Notes: generated by a model from the sequence alone, not told the origin. Shown: positions 1 through 6,738, numbered from the stretch's first letter. The stretch is DNA of 7,868 bases from Alphaproteobacteria bacterium UBA685 (GCA_002299005.1 DBMZ01000128.1:2855-10722); one strand, 5' to 3'. Numbers and translations are program-made.

Positions 1-510
1 CACGACCACCATCATCATGCGGCCGATGAAGGCCTAGATGATAGCCAAAAGGCAGAAGCAGAATCAGTGGCTAACCGCCGCGTTCGCTTGGGTCTATTGC
101 TGACAGAAGCTGGCACAACAAACAACATCCAAGTATCAGAAGAAGATACAAGAATGGCTGTGTTTGAGCAGGCACGTCGCTATCCTGGTCAAGAACAACA
201 GGTTGTTGAATATTACCAAAAGAACCCGCAAGCGATGCAACAGTTAGCTGGCCCAATCTTTGAAGATAAAGTTATCGACTATATCTTGGAATTGGCAACA
301 GTCACTGAAGTTGAAACATCAGCTGATGATTTATACGCAGCGCTAGAAGCTAGCAACGCTGTCACATCAGGCAAGCCTGCCGCTAAGAAAGCTGCGAAGA
401 AGTCTGCTAAGAAAGCTGCGGCGAAAAAAGAAGCTGCAAAAAAGGCACCTGCGAAAAAGGCACCTGCAAAAAAGGCCGGGGCTAAGAAAGCAGCAGCGAA
501 AAAGAAATAA
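1..510 (+). CDS. tig: Trigger factor (ribosome-associated chaperone and peptidyl-prolyl isomerase), C-terminal part
   Basis: Frame 1 is open from the first base to the TAA at 508-510, giving 169 visible residues; the ribosome-binding and isomerase domains lie upstream of the window. The remaining part matches the C-terminal substrate-cradle domain of trigger factor: an RRVRLGLLL helix, then NNIQVSEED, ARRYPGQEQQVVEYY and IFEDKVIDYILELATVTE, all typical of the alphaproteobacterial family. Trigger factor binds near the ribosome exit tunnel and shields nascent chains. Two features are unusual. The window opens with a His-rich stretch (HDHHHH) followed by an acidic linker, and the protein ends in a 46-residue tail with 20 Lys and 19 Ala, far beyond the usual family end. 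The GTG at 67 is an internal codon, not a start. clpP follows after 158 bases, with a terminator in between. The identification is confident; the role of the tail is unknown. Confidence 0.95.
   Translation, partial: HDHHHHAADEGLDDSQKAEAESVANRRVRLGLLLTEAGTTNNIQVSEEDTRMAVFEQARRYPGQEQQVVEYYQKNPQAMQQLAGPIFEDKVIDYILELATVTEVETSADDLYAALEASNAVTSGKPAAKKAAKKSAKKAAAKKEAAKKAPAKKAPAKKAGAKKAAAKKK
370..507 (+). repeat. Lys/Ala-rich low-complexity tail coding region with 15-base tandem units
   Basis: This stretch codes for the last 46 residues of trigger factor and consists of AAKK/PAKK-type pentads. At DNA level there are three 15-base units in tandem at 436-450, 451-465 and 466-480; the first two differ at one base and the third diverges at its end. 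A separate 15-base direct repeat (gctaagaaagctgcg) occurs at 382-396 and 406-420. Such arrays readily gain or lose units by slippage, so tail length may vary between strains. The protein pattern resembles histone H1-like tails and the C-terminal tail of mycobacterial HupB. Confidence 0.9.
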
Positions 511-519
511 GGCGTAAAC

Positions 520-537
520 TTAAGGCATTTGCCTTAA
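520..537. repeat. Short palindrome downstream of tig
   Basis: TTAAGGCA and TGCCTTAA form a perfect 8-base inverted repeat with two bases between; as RNA this would be a 7-bp stem with loop ATTT. No U-run follows, so it is not a terminator by itself. It may protect the 3' end of the tig mRNA or simply precede the real terminator at 558-593. Confidence 0.45.
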
Positions 538-557
538 TAGCCAGATAAAAAAGCATT

Positions 558-593
558 TAGGGGTTGGCGTCTTGCACGTTAACCCCTATTTTT
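558..593 (+). terminator. Rho-independent terminator of tig
   Basis: A 13-bp stem pairs 558-570 with 576-588 around loop CTTGC. Two of the pairs are G-U and the outer half is TAGGGG/CCCCTA. It is followed directly by TTTTT at 589-593 and preceded by an A-run at 547-552. This separates tig from clpP transcriptionally. Confidence 0.85.
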
Positions 594-616
594 ATACTGA
601 AAGTTATTAACGGGGT

Positions 617-648
617 TATAAACAAGCTGTCTTGAAACCCTTTATACC
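617..648 (+). promoter_or_regulatory. Candidate clpP promoter region (weak)
   Basis: Because a terminator ends tig upstream, clpP should have its own promoter between 594 and 668. Two -10-like hexamers are visible, TATAAA at 617-622 and TATACC at 643-648. Neither has a good -35 box at 16-18 bases. CTTGAAA at 631-637 looks like a heat-shock -35 box but lacks a matching -10. The region is supported by context more than by motif quality. Confidence 0.3.
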
Positions 649-668
649 TAGTTAGAAAGAACGAAATA

Positions 669-1289
669 ATGTTGCCAGATGATATGAGAGAACAAGCCGC
701 TTTGGTGCCAATGGTTGTTGAGCAAACAAGCCGCGGCGAGAGGTCATATGATATCTATTCACGTCTGCTAAAAGAGCGCATTATTTTCTTGAATGGCCCT
801 GTTGAAGATATGATGTCTTCATTAATCTGTGCCCAGCTTTTGTTTTTGGAATCAGAAAATCCGGATAAAGATATCTTTATGTATATCAACTCACCGGGGG
901 GTGTTGTGACATCTGGTTTGGCGATTTATGACACGATGGAATATATCCGCCCGAACGTTGCGACTGTCTGCATGGGCCAAGCCGCGTCAATGGGCTCATT
1001 GCTGTTGATGGCAGGGGCCGCTGGTAAGCGTTACTGCCTGCCAAATGCGCGTATCATGACGCACCAGCCATCTGGCGGTTTCCAAGGTCAGGCAACTGAT
1101 ATTGAAATTCATGCAAAGGAAATCATCAATCTGCGCGGGCGTCTTAATGGCATTTATGAAAAGCATACAGGCCAAACCGCAAAGCAAATTGAGAAGATCA
1201 TGGAAAGAGACACATTCATGTCGCCAGAAGAGGCAAAAGCGCTTGGTTTGATTGACGAAGTTGTCTCAAAGCGTCCGACTGCCGCCTAA
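669..1289 (+). CDS. clpP: ATP-dependent Clp protease, proteolytic subunit ClpP
   Basis: The 206-residue serine protease forms the double-heptamer chamber that degrades unfolded chains fed in by ClpX (or ClpA). The catalytic triad is visible: Ser107 in GQAASMG, His132 in MTHQPSGG and Asp181 in ERDTFM. INSPGG at 73-78, near the oxyanion site, and the [21 protein letters not shown]-terminus are also typical. Length is normal for the family. ATG at 669 is preferred because the short N-terminal extension is of usual size; the ribosome site is weak (AGAAAGA, 654-660), and Met6 at 684 is a less likely alternative. tig lies upstream behind a strong terminator. clpX lies 137 bases downstream behind a possible weaker terminator, so the two partners of ClpXP may be partly uncoupled in transcription. 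Confidence 0.98.
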   Translation: MLPDDMREQAALVPMVVEQTSRGERSYDIYSRLLKERIIFLNGPVEDMMSSLICAQLLFLESENPDKDIFMYINSPGGVVTSGLAIYDTMEYIRPNVATVCMGQAASMGSLLLMAGAAGKRYCLPNARIMTHQPSGGFQGQATDIEIHAKEIINLRGRLNGIYEKHTGQTAKQIEKIMERDTFMSPEEAKALGLIDEVVSKRPTAA

Positions 1290-1329
1290 AGCTAGGCTGT
1301 GACAGATTGACCTGCGGCAGTAATTTTTT
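1278..1329 (+). terminator. Possible rho-independent terminator of clpP, 5' arm inside the gene
   Basis: ACTGCCGC (1278-1285) pairs perfectly with GCGGCAGT (1314-1321), followed by AA and TTTTTT at 1324-1329. The 28-base loop is longer than usual but contains a small CTG/CAG hairpin (1297-1299 with 1303-1305). The 5' arm overlaps the last clpP codons, so ribosomes reaching the stop codon would disrupt it. Attenuation or partial read-through into clpX is therefore possible. Confidence 0.5.
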
Positions 1330-1330
1330 G

Positions 1331-1360
1331 TTGTCGGAAAACGTTTCATAGGTCTAGTCT
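1331..1360 (+). promoter_or_regulatory. Candidate clpX promoter (weak)
   Basis: TTGTCG (1331-1336) and TAGTCT (1355-1360) are 18 bases apart, matching the sigma-70 consensus at 4 and 3 of 6 positions. They lie just after the putative clpP terminator and would leave a leader of about 60 bases before clpX. No CTTGAA-type heat-shock box is seen here. Confidence 0.3.
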
Positions 1361-1426
1361 GTTAATTACATGAGTTAAATTTGTGCCGCATGGCATGTAA
1401 AAGCCTTAAAGTAAGGATATAATTTT

Positions 1427-2680
1427 ATGGCAAAATCATCTGATGATGACAGCAAATCAACGCTCTTTTGTTCTTTTTGTGGGAAGAGCCAGCATGAAGT
1501 TCGCAAATTAATCGCAGGGCCAACGGTCTTTATCTGTGATGAATGTGTTGAATTATGCATGGATATTATCCGCGAAGAGCATAAAACAGCTTTGCCGAAA
1601 AATCATGAAGGTGTGCCAACACCTGCCGATATTAATGATGTGCTAAATGATTATGTGATCGGCCAAGCCAAAGCAAAGCGTGTGCTATCAGTCGCGGTTC
1701 ATAACCATTATAAGCGTCTTGCCAATGCTGGTAAAACAGGTGATTTGGAAATTGCGAAATCAAATATCTTGCTCGTTGGCCCAACAGGGTGCGGTAAGAC
1801 ATTGCTTGCCCAATCTTTGGCACGCATGCTTGATGTGCCGTTCACAATGGCAGATGCGACAACCCTAACCGAGGCAGGTTATGTCGGTGAGGATGTTGAG
1901 AATATCATCCTAAAGCTGTTGCAAGCCGCTGATTACAACGTCGAAAAAGCACAGCGCGGCATCGTCTATATTGATGAGGTGGACAAGATTTCACGCAAAT
2001 CAGATAACCCGTCTATCACGAGAGACGTCTCTGGTGAGGGTGTTCAGCAAGCCTTGTTAAAAATTATGGAAGGCACCGTTGCCTCTGTGCCGCCGCAAGG
2101 GGGCAGAAAGCATCCTCAGCAAGAATTCTTGCAAGTAGATACCACCAATATTCTGTTTATCTGTGGCGGTGCGTTTGCCGGTCTTGATAAGACGATTGCC
2201 AACCGTAATAGCGGTGCTGGCATTGGTTTTGGTGCAGAGGTGCGTGGGCCTGAAGATAAGAGCTTGAGCGATTTGCTGGCTAATCTTGAGCCTGAGGATC
2301 TGATTAAATTCGGCCTCATCCCCGAATTTGTTGGCCGTCTGCCTGTCATCGCGACCTTGGAAGATTTGGATGAAGATGCGTTGGTTCGCATCTTGACCGA
2401 GCCAAAGAATGCGCTGACAAAGCAATATGGCGCGCTGTTTGACATGGATGATGTGCGCCTTGAGTTCCGTGAAGAAGCGCTTCGTGCGATTGCGCGCAAA
2501 GCGATTGAACGCAAAACAGGCGCAAGAGGCCTGCGCTCTATCCTTGAGAGCATCTTGATGGACACGATGTTCGATATCCCAACCGCGCGTGATATCGAAG
2601 AGGTGGTCATCAATGAAGAGGTTGTGAATGACAATGCCCCGCCATTAGTGGTGCATGCGGCTAGTCCGAAAAAAGCTTAG
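1427..2680 (+). CDS. clpX: ATP-dependent Clp protease, unfoldase subunit ClpX
   Basis: The 417-residue AAA+ unfoldase recognises degradation tags and threads substrates into ClpP. The N-terminal zinc-binding domain has Cys15, Cys18, Cys37 and Cys40 (CSFC and CDEC). Further motifs appear in order: Walker A GPTGCGKT (118-125), pore loop GYVG (151-154), Walker B YIDEVDK with Asp183 and Glu184, RKH loop (227-229), the IGF loop that docks on ClpP (266-268), arginine finger in FVGRLP (Arg304) and sensor 2 GARGLR (365-370). All key residues are intact and length is normal. ATG at 1427 follows an AAGGA ribosome site (1413-1417) at 9 bases. A strong terminator lies 23 bases after the stop, separating it from lon. 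Confidence 0.98.
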   Translation: MAKSSDDDSKSTLFCSFCGKSQHEVRKLIAGPTVFICDECVELCMDIIREEHKTALPKNHEGVPTPADINDVLNDYVIGQAKAKRVLSVAVHNHYKRLANAGKTGDLEIAKSNILLVGPTGCGKTLLAQSLARMLDVPFTMADATTLTEAGYVGEDVENIILKLLQAADYNVEKAQRGIVYIDEVDKISRKSDNPSITRDVSGEGVQQALLKIMEGTVASVPPQGGRKHPQQEFLQVDTTNILFICGGAFAGLDKTIANRNSGAGIGFGAEVRGPEDKSLSDLLANLEPEDLIKFGLIPEFVGRLPVIATLEDLDEDALVRILTEPKNALTKQYGALFDMDDVRLEFREEALRAIARKAIERKTGARGLRSILESILMDTMFDIPTARDIEEVVINEEVVNDNAPPLVVHAASPKKA

Positions 2681-2703
2681 GCTTTCTTCAGCGATTATTT
2701 TTC

Positions 2704-2733
2704 AAAAAGGCTGCCGAAAGGTGGCCTTTTTTT
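2704..2733 (+). terminator. Rho-independent terminator of clpX
   Basis: A 12-bp stem (2704-2715 with 2720-2731, two G-U pairs) is closed by a stable GAAA tetraloop and runs into TTTTTTT at 2727-2733. The A-run in the 5' arm pairs with the U-run. This is among the clearest terminators in the window. Confidence 0.92.
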
Positions 2734-2816
2734 ATTTTTGGCCAAGAAATTAAAGAGCAGAAACGCCGGCCATTTAACTTTTTTTCAATAGATAGGATGG
2801 TATTTAATAGATACCC

Positions 2817-2845
2817 CTTGAAGTTCTTTGCTTGAGACCACATTT
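2817..2845 (+). promoter_or_regulatory. Heat-shock (sigma-32/RpoH) promoter of lon
   Basis: CTTGAAG (2817-2823), preceded by CCC, is followed after 14 bases by CCACATTT (2838-2845). The known RpoH consensus is CTTGAAA, 13-17 bases, CCCCATNT, so this matches 6 of 7 and all but one of the defined -10 positions. Transcription would start near 2852, giving a leader of about 35 bases before the lon ATG. lon is a classic heat-shock gene, which supports the call. Confidence 0.72.
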
Positions 2846-2886
2846 GCTAAGGATGGGTTCTTTGTTTGAAAGAAAGTGATTTCACT

Positions 2887-5286
2887 ATGACTGATACGAC
2901 ATTACACACTCTTCCTGTTCTGCCATTGCGCGATATTGTGGTGTTCCCGCATATGATCGTGCCTCTGTTTGTTGGCCGGGAAAAATCAGTCAAAGCGCTT
3001 GAAGCTGTAATGGCAAAGAACAAGCAGATTCTGCTTTTGACCCAAAAAGAAGCGGCGACAGAAGACCCATCGCAAGATGATATGCATCAGATGGGCACTT
3101 TGGGCCATATCCTACAATTGCTGAAATTGCCAGATGGTACGGTCAAAGTATTGGTCGAGGGAACTGTGCGCGCAAAGGTCGAAGGGTTTTTGGAGCATAG
3201 CGAGTTTCTCGCCGCAGAGGTGAGTGAACAGCCTGATACAGATAAGCCTGCCTCTGAGGTGGTGGCTATGGGTAAAGCGGCGGTTCAGCAGTTCGAAAAT
3301 TATATCAAATTAAATAAGAAGATCGCCTCTGAAGTGATGGTGTCAGTCAATCAGATTGAAGAGACCTCAAAAATCGCGGATACATTGGCCTCTCATCTAT
3401 CTGTGAAGATTGAAGATAAGCAATCATTGCTTGATGATATTGATCTGAAATCACGTCTTGAAAACATCTTTTCAATGATGGAAGGCGAGATGAGTGTCTT
3501 GCAGGTGGAAAAGCGCATCCGCAATCGTGTGAAGCGCCAGATGGAAAAAACCCAACGCGAATATTATTTGAATGAGCAAATGAAAGCGATTCAAAAAGAA
3601 TTAGGCGAGGGGGAAGATGGCAAGTCTGAGCTAGATGAGATCGAGGCAAAGATTGAGTCTGTGAAGATGCCAAAAGAAGCCAAAGAAAAGGCGCAAGGTG
3701 AGCTGAAGAAATTGCGCAATATGGGCCCGATGAGTGCTGAGGCAACGGTGGTGCGTAACTATCTTGATTGGATGACCGATATTCCGTGGAAGAAAGCAAG
3801 CCGCCTAAAGTCAGACATCACAGAATCACGCGCTATCTTGGACGCTGACCATTATGGTCTTGATAAGGTCAAAGAGCGCATTGTTGAGTTTTTGGCCGTG
3901 CAAGCGCGCACTAAGAAGATGAAGGGGCCAATTTTGTGCCTTGTTGGCCCTCCAGGTGTCGGCAAAACATCTTTGGGCAAGTCGATTGCCAAAGCCACAG
4001 GTCGTAAATATGTCCGCATGGCGCTTGGCGGTGTGCGCGATGAGGCCGAGATTAGAGGCCATAGACGTACCTATATTGGCGCTATGCCCGGTAAGGTTAT
4101 CCAAAGCATGAAAAAGGCAGGGACAAATAACCCCCTCTTCTTGCTTGATGAAATTGATAAGCTTGGCGCTGACTGGCGCGGCGATCCGTCCTCAGCGTTG
4201 CTAGAGGTGCTTGATCCAGCCCAGAATAATAGCTTCCAAGACCATTATGTAGAGGTCGATTTTGATCTGTCGAATGTGATGTTTATCACAACGTCAAATT
4301 CAATGAATATGCCACAGCCTTTGCTTGACCGTATGGAAATCATCCGCCTGTCTGGCTATACAGAAGATGAGAAGATTGAGATTGCGACGCGTCACATGGT
4401 TGCCAAACAGATGACTGATCATGGTCTAAAAGACGGTGAATTAGTGATTGAGAGAAGCGCTATCCAATCCATTATCCGCTATTACACAAGAGAAGCCGGC
4501 GTTCGTAATCTTGAGCGGGAAATTGCGAAAATCGCGCGCAAAGCTGTGACAAAGATTTTGGCAGGTGAGGCGAAGACCCTCAGCGTGTCTGATGAGAATA
4601 TTGACGATTTCTTGGGCGTGAAGCGTTTCAAATTCGGCGAAATTGATACTGATGACCAAGTGGGCGTTGTCACAGGTCTTGCTTGGACTGAAGTTGGCGG
4701 CGAATTGCTGCAAGTCGAAGCGGTGAAGGTGCCCGGTAAGGGCAAGATGTCAGCCACGGGCAAGCTTGGTGATGTGATGAAAGAATCAATTCAGGCAGCT
4801 GAATTCTTCATCAAATCACGCGCGGCAACCTATGGCATTAATCTGGCTGAATCAGACAAGGCAGATATCCATGTGCACGTGCCGGAGGGCGCGACGCCAA
4901 AGGATGGGCCATCTGCCGGCGTGGCAATGGTCACGGCGATTGTATCAGCGCAAACAGGTATCGCTGTGCGCAAAGATGTCGGCATGACAGGCGAGATTAC
5001 TTTGCGCGGGCGTGTGTTGCCAATCGGCGGCTTGAAAGAAAAGCTGCTGGCGGCACAACGTGGAGGCATTAAGACTGTTTTGATTCCAAAAGAGAATGAA
5101 AAAGACTTGGCTGACATCCCTGAGAATGTGAAATCAGATCTAACAATCTTGCCAATCACCTATGTAGATGAGGCTTTGGGCGCCGCTTTGACGGCCATGC
5201 CAACGCCGCTAGAAGGGGCAGCTGATTCATCAATTGCTTCTGAAAAAGTGACTTCAACAGGCGAAAATGAGGCCTTTACGCACTAA
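2887..5286 (+). CDS. lon: ATP-dependent Lon protease (LonA type)
   Basis: The 799-residue protein is a homohexameric cytoplasmic AAA+ serine protease that degrades misfolded and short-lived regulatory proteins. Domains in order are: the N-terminal substrate-binding domain from about residue 10 ([15 protein letters not shown]) to 200; a helical, charged linker at about 200-310; and the AAA+ module with Walker A GPPGVGKT (354-361), Walker B LLDEIDK (Asp421, Glu422) and an arginine in LLDRMEI (Arg482). The protease domain follows, with the Ser676-Lys719 dyad in DGPSAG and GGLKEK. ATG at 2887 is chosen because MTDTT followed by LPVLPLRD is the usual family start and GAAAGAAAG lies about 10 bases upstream. 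An in-frame TTG at 2866 would add seven untypical residues. The C-terminus carries about 28 polar, poorly conserved residues. A heat-shock promoter precedes the gene; no strong terminator follows it. Confidence 0.98.
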   Translation: MTDTTLHTLPVLPLRDIVVFPHMIVPLFVGREKSVKALEAVMAKNKQILLLTQKEAATEDPSQDDMHQMGTLGHILQLLKLPDGTVKVLVEGTVRAKVEGFLEHSEFLAAEVSEQPDTDKPASEVVAMGKAAVQQFENYIKLNKKIASEVMVSVNQIEETSKIADTLASHLSVKIEDKQSLLDDIDLKSRLENIFSMMEGEMSVLQVEKRIRNRVKRQMEKTQREYYLNEQMKAIQKELGEGEDGKSELDEIEAKIESVKMPKEAKEKAQGELKKLRNMGPMSAEATVVRNYLDWMTDIPWKKASRLKSDITESRAILDADHYGLDKVKERIVEFLAVQARTKKMKGPILCLVGPPGVGKTSLGKSIAKATGRKYVRMALGGVRDEAEIRGHRRTYIGAMPGKVIQSMKKAGTNNPLFLLDEIDKLGADWRGDPSSALLEVLDPAQNNSFQDHYVEVDFDLSNVMFITTSNSMNMPQPLLDRMEIIRLSGYTEDEKIEIATRHMVAKQMTDHGLKDGELVIERSAIQSIIRYYTREAGVRNLEREIAKIARKAVTKILAGEAKTLSVSDENIDDFLGVKRFKFGEIDTDDQVGVVTGLAWTEVGGELLQVEAVKVPGKGKMSATGKLGDVMKESIQAAEFFIKSRAATYGINLAESDKADIHVHVPEGATPKDGPSAGVAMVTAIVSAQTGIAVRKDVGMTGEITLRGRVLPIGGLKEKLLAAQRGGIKTVLIPKENEKDLADIPENVKSDLTILPITYVDEALGAALTAMPTPLEGAADSSIASEKVTSTGENEAFTH

Positions 5287-5363
5287 GATAGGTATTTTTG
5301 CACCGCATTTAGATAGTTTATGTTAAAAAACCCGAGAATACCGCAGTTTTTAGAAGGTTTTTG

Positions 5364-5391
5364 TTGACCAGAAAAGTGGGGTGTGTACCAT
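5364..5391 (+). promoter_or_regulatory. Sigma-70-type promoter of hup
   Basis: TTGACC (5364-5369; 5 of 6 to consensus) and TACCAT (5386-5391; 4 of 6) are 16 bases apart. Transcription would begin near 5398, just before the leader hairpin at 5402-5418. This is the best vegetative promoter match in the window and fits an abundant nucleoid protein. Confidence 0.65.
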
Positions 5392-5401
5392 CGAGGCAAG
5401 T

Positions 5402-5455
5402 GATGGGTTCATCCCATCTTCATAAATATAATCATTTTAAAAGGGGGCATCCCAT
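5402..5455 (+). promoter_or_regulatory. hup 5' leader with hairpin and duplicated CATCCCAT
   Basis: GATGGG (5402-5407) pairs with CCCATC (5413-5418) across a 5-base loop. The 8-base sequence CATCCCAT occurs at 5410-5417 and again at 5448-5455, where the second copy ends in the AT of the hup start codon. ATGGG can therefore pair either locally or with the start-codon region. The ribosome site AAGGGGG is at 5441-5447. A regulatory role is inferred, not shown. Confidence 0.4.
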
Positions 5456-5729
5456 GAATAAAAACGATCTTATCTCAGCAGTAGCTGACGGCTCTGGTTT
5501 GTCAAAAGCAGACGCAGGTCGCGCTGTTGATGCAGTGTTTGCTGCAATTTCAGACGCTCTTAAGGGCGGTGATGAAGTGCGTATCGTTGGTTTTGGTTCT
5601 TTCTCAGTTGCGCATCGTGCAGCCAGCACTGGCCGTAACCCACGCACAGGTGAAGCAATCCAGATTGCGGCATCAAAGCAGCCAAAGTTCAAGGCTGGTG
5701 CACCTTTGAAGGCAGCTGTAAACGGCTAA
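5454..5729 (+). CDS. hup: DNA-binding protein HU (nucleoid-associated, histone-like)
   Basis: The 91-residue protein has the normal HU length and family pattern: MNKNDLISAVAD at the start, the GFGSF turn at 46-50 and the DNA-binding arm motif RNPRTGE at 61-67, with Pro63 as the residue expected to intercalate between bases. HU dimers bend and compact DNA without strong sequence preference. ATG at 5454 is firmly set by AAGGGGG (5441-5447) six bases upstream; the frame is open further upstream to a TTG at 5361, but that stretch contains the promoter. The gene follows lon, as hupB does in Escherichia coli. It has its own promoter and a strong terminator, so it is probably transcribed alone. Alpha/beta subtype cannot be assigned, so the plain symbol hup is used. 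Confidence 0.96.
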   Translation: MNKNDLISAVADGSGLSKADAGRAVDAVFAAISDALKGGDEVRIVGFGSFSVAHRAASTGRNPRTGEAIQIAASKQPKFKAGAPLKAAVNG

Positions 5730-5761
5730 TAAAAAAGGTAAATTTTTTACTTTCTTTTTTC

Positions 5762-5795
5762 GCGCTGACTGGTTATACACTGGTCAGCGCTTTTT
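5762..5795 (+). terminator. Rho-independent terminator of hup
   Basis: A 12-bp stem (5762-5773 with 5779-5790; outer part GCGCTGAC/GTCAGCGC, two inner G-U pairs) has loop TATAC and is followed by TTTTT at 5791-5795. It is strong and sits 32 bases after the hup stop codon. Confidence 0.92.
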
Positions 5796-5800
5796 ATAAG
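5795..5800 (+). promoter_or_regulatory. Possible -10 box for tRNA-Val
   Basis: TATAAG (5 of 6 to the -10 consensus) starts in the U-run of the hup terminator and lies 20 bases before the tRNA. No convincing -35 box is seen 16-18 bases upstream. Read-through from hup is the alternative source of transcription. Confidence 0.25.
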
Positions 5801-5820
5801 CGGCGTTCATACGACGGTAA

Positions 5821-5896
5821 GGGTGGTTAGCTCAGCTGGGAGAGCAACTCGTTTACACCGAGTAGGTCGGGGGTTCGAGCCCCTCACCACCCACCA
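5821..5896 (+). tRNA. tRNA-Val (anticodon UAC)
   Basis: A full cloverleaf can be folded: acceptor GGGTGGT (5821-5827) with ACCACCC (5886-5892); D stem GCTC/GAGC; anticodon stem ACTCG/CGAGT with loop TTTACAC and anticodon TAC at 5854-5856; T stem 5869-5873 with 5881-5885 (one G-U) and loop TTCGAGC. The discriminator is A5893 and CCA is encoded at 5894-5896. It reads GUA and, with modification, other GUN valine codons. Confidence 0.97.
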
Positions 5897-5911
5897 TCGT
5901 TTGAAAGAATT

Positions 5912-5959
5912 AAGAGACTGATTTAGGACTTCCAATAGATTGTTGGCGGTCTTTTTTTT
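5912..5959 (+). terminator. Probable terminator after tRNA-Val
   Basis: AAGAGACTG (5912-5920) pairs with CGGTCTTTT (5947-5955, two wobble pairs). A short CCAA/TTGG hairpin (5932-5935 with 5943-5946) sits inside the loop, leaving an 11-base bulge. Eight T's follow at 5952-5959. The long U-run supports termination; the bulged stem lowers certainty. Confidence 0.55.
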
Positions 5960-6020
5960 GGCTTAAATTTAGGCGGCAAATTATTTTTATAAAAAGTCAC
6001 TAAATCGGGTGATAAAGTGC

Positions 6021-6049
6021 TTGCAAGCTTCAATGGCATTTTGTATATC
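6021..6049 (+). promoter_or_regulatory. Promoter of tRNA-Asp
   Basis: TTGCAA (6021-6026; 4 of 6) and TATATC (6044-6049; 4 of 6) are 17 bases apart; TATCAT at 6046-6051 is an overlapping alternative -10. Transcription would start near 6056, leaving a pre-tRNA leader of just under 30 bases. The preceding terminator makes a promoter here necessary. Confidence 0.5.
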
Positions 6050-6083
6050 ATGTCCACCGCAGTCGATTACGATAGCGCATTGC

Positions 6084-6160
<77 letters not shown>

Positions 6161-6204
6161 CTTTTCCAAGACAGTTTCATAAAATCTCTTACATCGTTTG
6201 ATGA

Positions 6205-6223
6205 ATTCTGCATTGTGCAGAAT
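6205..6223. repeat. Perfect 8-base inverted repeat between tRNA-Asp and nuoA
   Basis: ATTCTGCA (6205-6212) and TGCAGAAT (6216-6223) are separated by TTG. No U-run follows, so this is not a typical rho-independent terminator, although it could mark the 3' end of the tRNA transcript. A protein-binding operator site is the other possibility. Confidence 0.5.
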
Positions 6224-6238
6224 AGCTTTGCGTGTTCT

Positions 6239-6308
6239 TTGGGCAATTTTTCACCTTGCGATATAGGCACGCATTACACTTGCAATTTTGTGCTCAAAGT
6301 TCTAGTAA
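6239..6308 (+). promoter_or_regulatory. Two candidate nuo operon promoters
   Basis: Candidate one is TTGGGC (6239-6244) with TATAGG (6262-6267) at 17 bases. Candidate two is TTGCAA (6280-6285) with TAGTAA (6303-6308), also at 17 bases. Both are moderate matches (3-4 of 6 per box). They lie 65-135 bases upstream of nuoA, and the second would start transcription at or just inside the hairpin at 6312-6347. Confidence 0.3.
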
Positions 6309-6311
6309 AAG

Positions 6312-6347
6312 GCAAAGTTTGGTGGCTTGTACAAAAGGCCACTTTGC
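6312..6347 (+). promoter_or_regulatory. Bulged hairpin in the nuoA leader
   Basis: GCAAA (6312-6316) pairs with TTTGC (6343-6347), and after a 5-base bulge GTGGC (6322-6326) pairs with GCCAC (6338-6342). The apical loop contains the 8-base palindrome TTGTACAA (6327-6334). It ends 17 bases before the nuoA ribosome site. It could be an mRNA structure or an operator; the sequence does not decide which. Confidence 0.4.
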
Positions 6348-6372
6348 AAGCATTGCTAAGGTGCGGGGAAAA

Positions 6373-6738
6373 ATGGAAAATTATCTAGTCGATTATCTAC
6401 CAATCGCTGTCCTTTTGGGTATCGCTGCGGCGGTCTCATTGGCGCTTGTATTAGGCGCATTTATTGTTGGTAATCAAAAGCCAGACATCGAAAAGCTGAC
6501 ATCTTATGAATGTGGTTTTGATGCGTTTGATGATTCGCGCAAGCCGTTTGATGTGCGCTTTTATCTGGTAGCTATCTTGTTCATCATTTTCGATCTCGAA
6601 GTGGCATTCTTATTCCCATGGGCGGTTGCGCTTGGTGGTATCGGGATGTTTGGTTTCTGGTCGATGATTATTTTCCTAGGCGTGCTAACAGTTGGGTTTG
6701 CCTATGAATGGAAAAAAGGCGCGCTTGAATGGGAATAG
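6373..6738 (+). CDS. nuoA: NADH-quinone oxidoreductase subunit A (complex I membrane subunit)
   Basis: The 121-residue membrane protein belongs to complex I, which moves electrons from NADH to quinone and pumps protons. Three membrane segments are visible at about residues 8-33, 62-85 and 90-113. Family signatures are YECGFD (45-50) on the loop near the quinone site, [12 protein letters not shown] (56-67), the acidic [12 protein letters not shown] (72-83) and the C-terminal [13 protein letters not shown] at 6373 is chosen because GGGGAA (6365-6370) lies just upstream and [10 protein letters not shown] is a usual start. GTG at 6361 is in frame, but the ribosome site would then lie inside the gene. 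A frame that continues upstream to 6232 gives a non-conserved N-terminus and covers the leader. nuoB follows after an unusually long 107 bases. Confidence 0.97.
   Translation: MENYLVDYLPIAVLLGIAAAVSLALVLGAFIVGNQKPDIEKLTSYECGFDAFDDSRKPFDVRFYLVAILFIIFDLEVAFLFPWAVALGGIGMFGFWSMIIFLGVLTVGFAYEWKKGALEWE

Noticed and set aside
631..637. CTTGAAA upstream of clpP as a heat-shock -35 box
   Set aside because: No CCCCATNT-like -10 box occurs at 11-18 bases downstream, so it is not reported as an RpoH promoter.
1418..1423. Perfect TATAAT just before the clpX ATG
   Set aside because: A start site from it would fall at or inside the clpX start codon, and the AAGGA ribosome site lies upstream of it. No -35 box fits, so it is probably chance in an AT-rich leader.
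2057..2634. Two overlapping antisense open frames inside clpX
   Set aside because: They mirror the codon pattern of clpX, have no ribosome sites or known domains, and lie wholly within a conserved gene. The same holds for antisense frames in lon, hup, nuoB and nuoC.
2866..2886. In-frame TTG that would extend Lon by seven residues
   Set aside because: The extra residues do not look like a Lon start, and ATG at 2887 gives the usual family N-terminus.
5291..5351. GGTATT/AATACC inverted repeat with TTTTT after lon, as a terminator
   Set aside because: The stem is only six weak pairs with a 40-base loop; too poor to call, so lon has no clear terminator.
5361..5453. In-frame extension of HU from a TTG
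   Set aside because: The stretch contains the promoter and ribosome site, and HU is the correct length from ATG 5454.
6232..6372. In-frame extension of NuoA by 47 residues
   Set aside because: The added sequence is not NuoA-like and overlaps candidate promoters and a leader hairpin; GGGGAA precedes ATG 6373.
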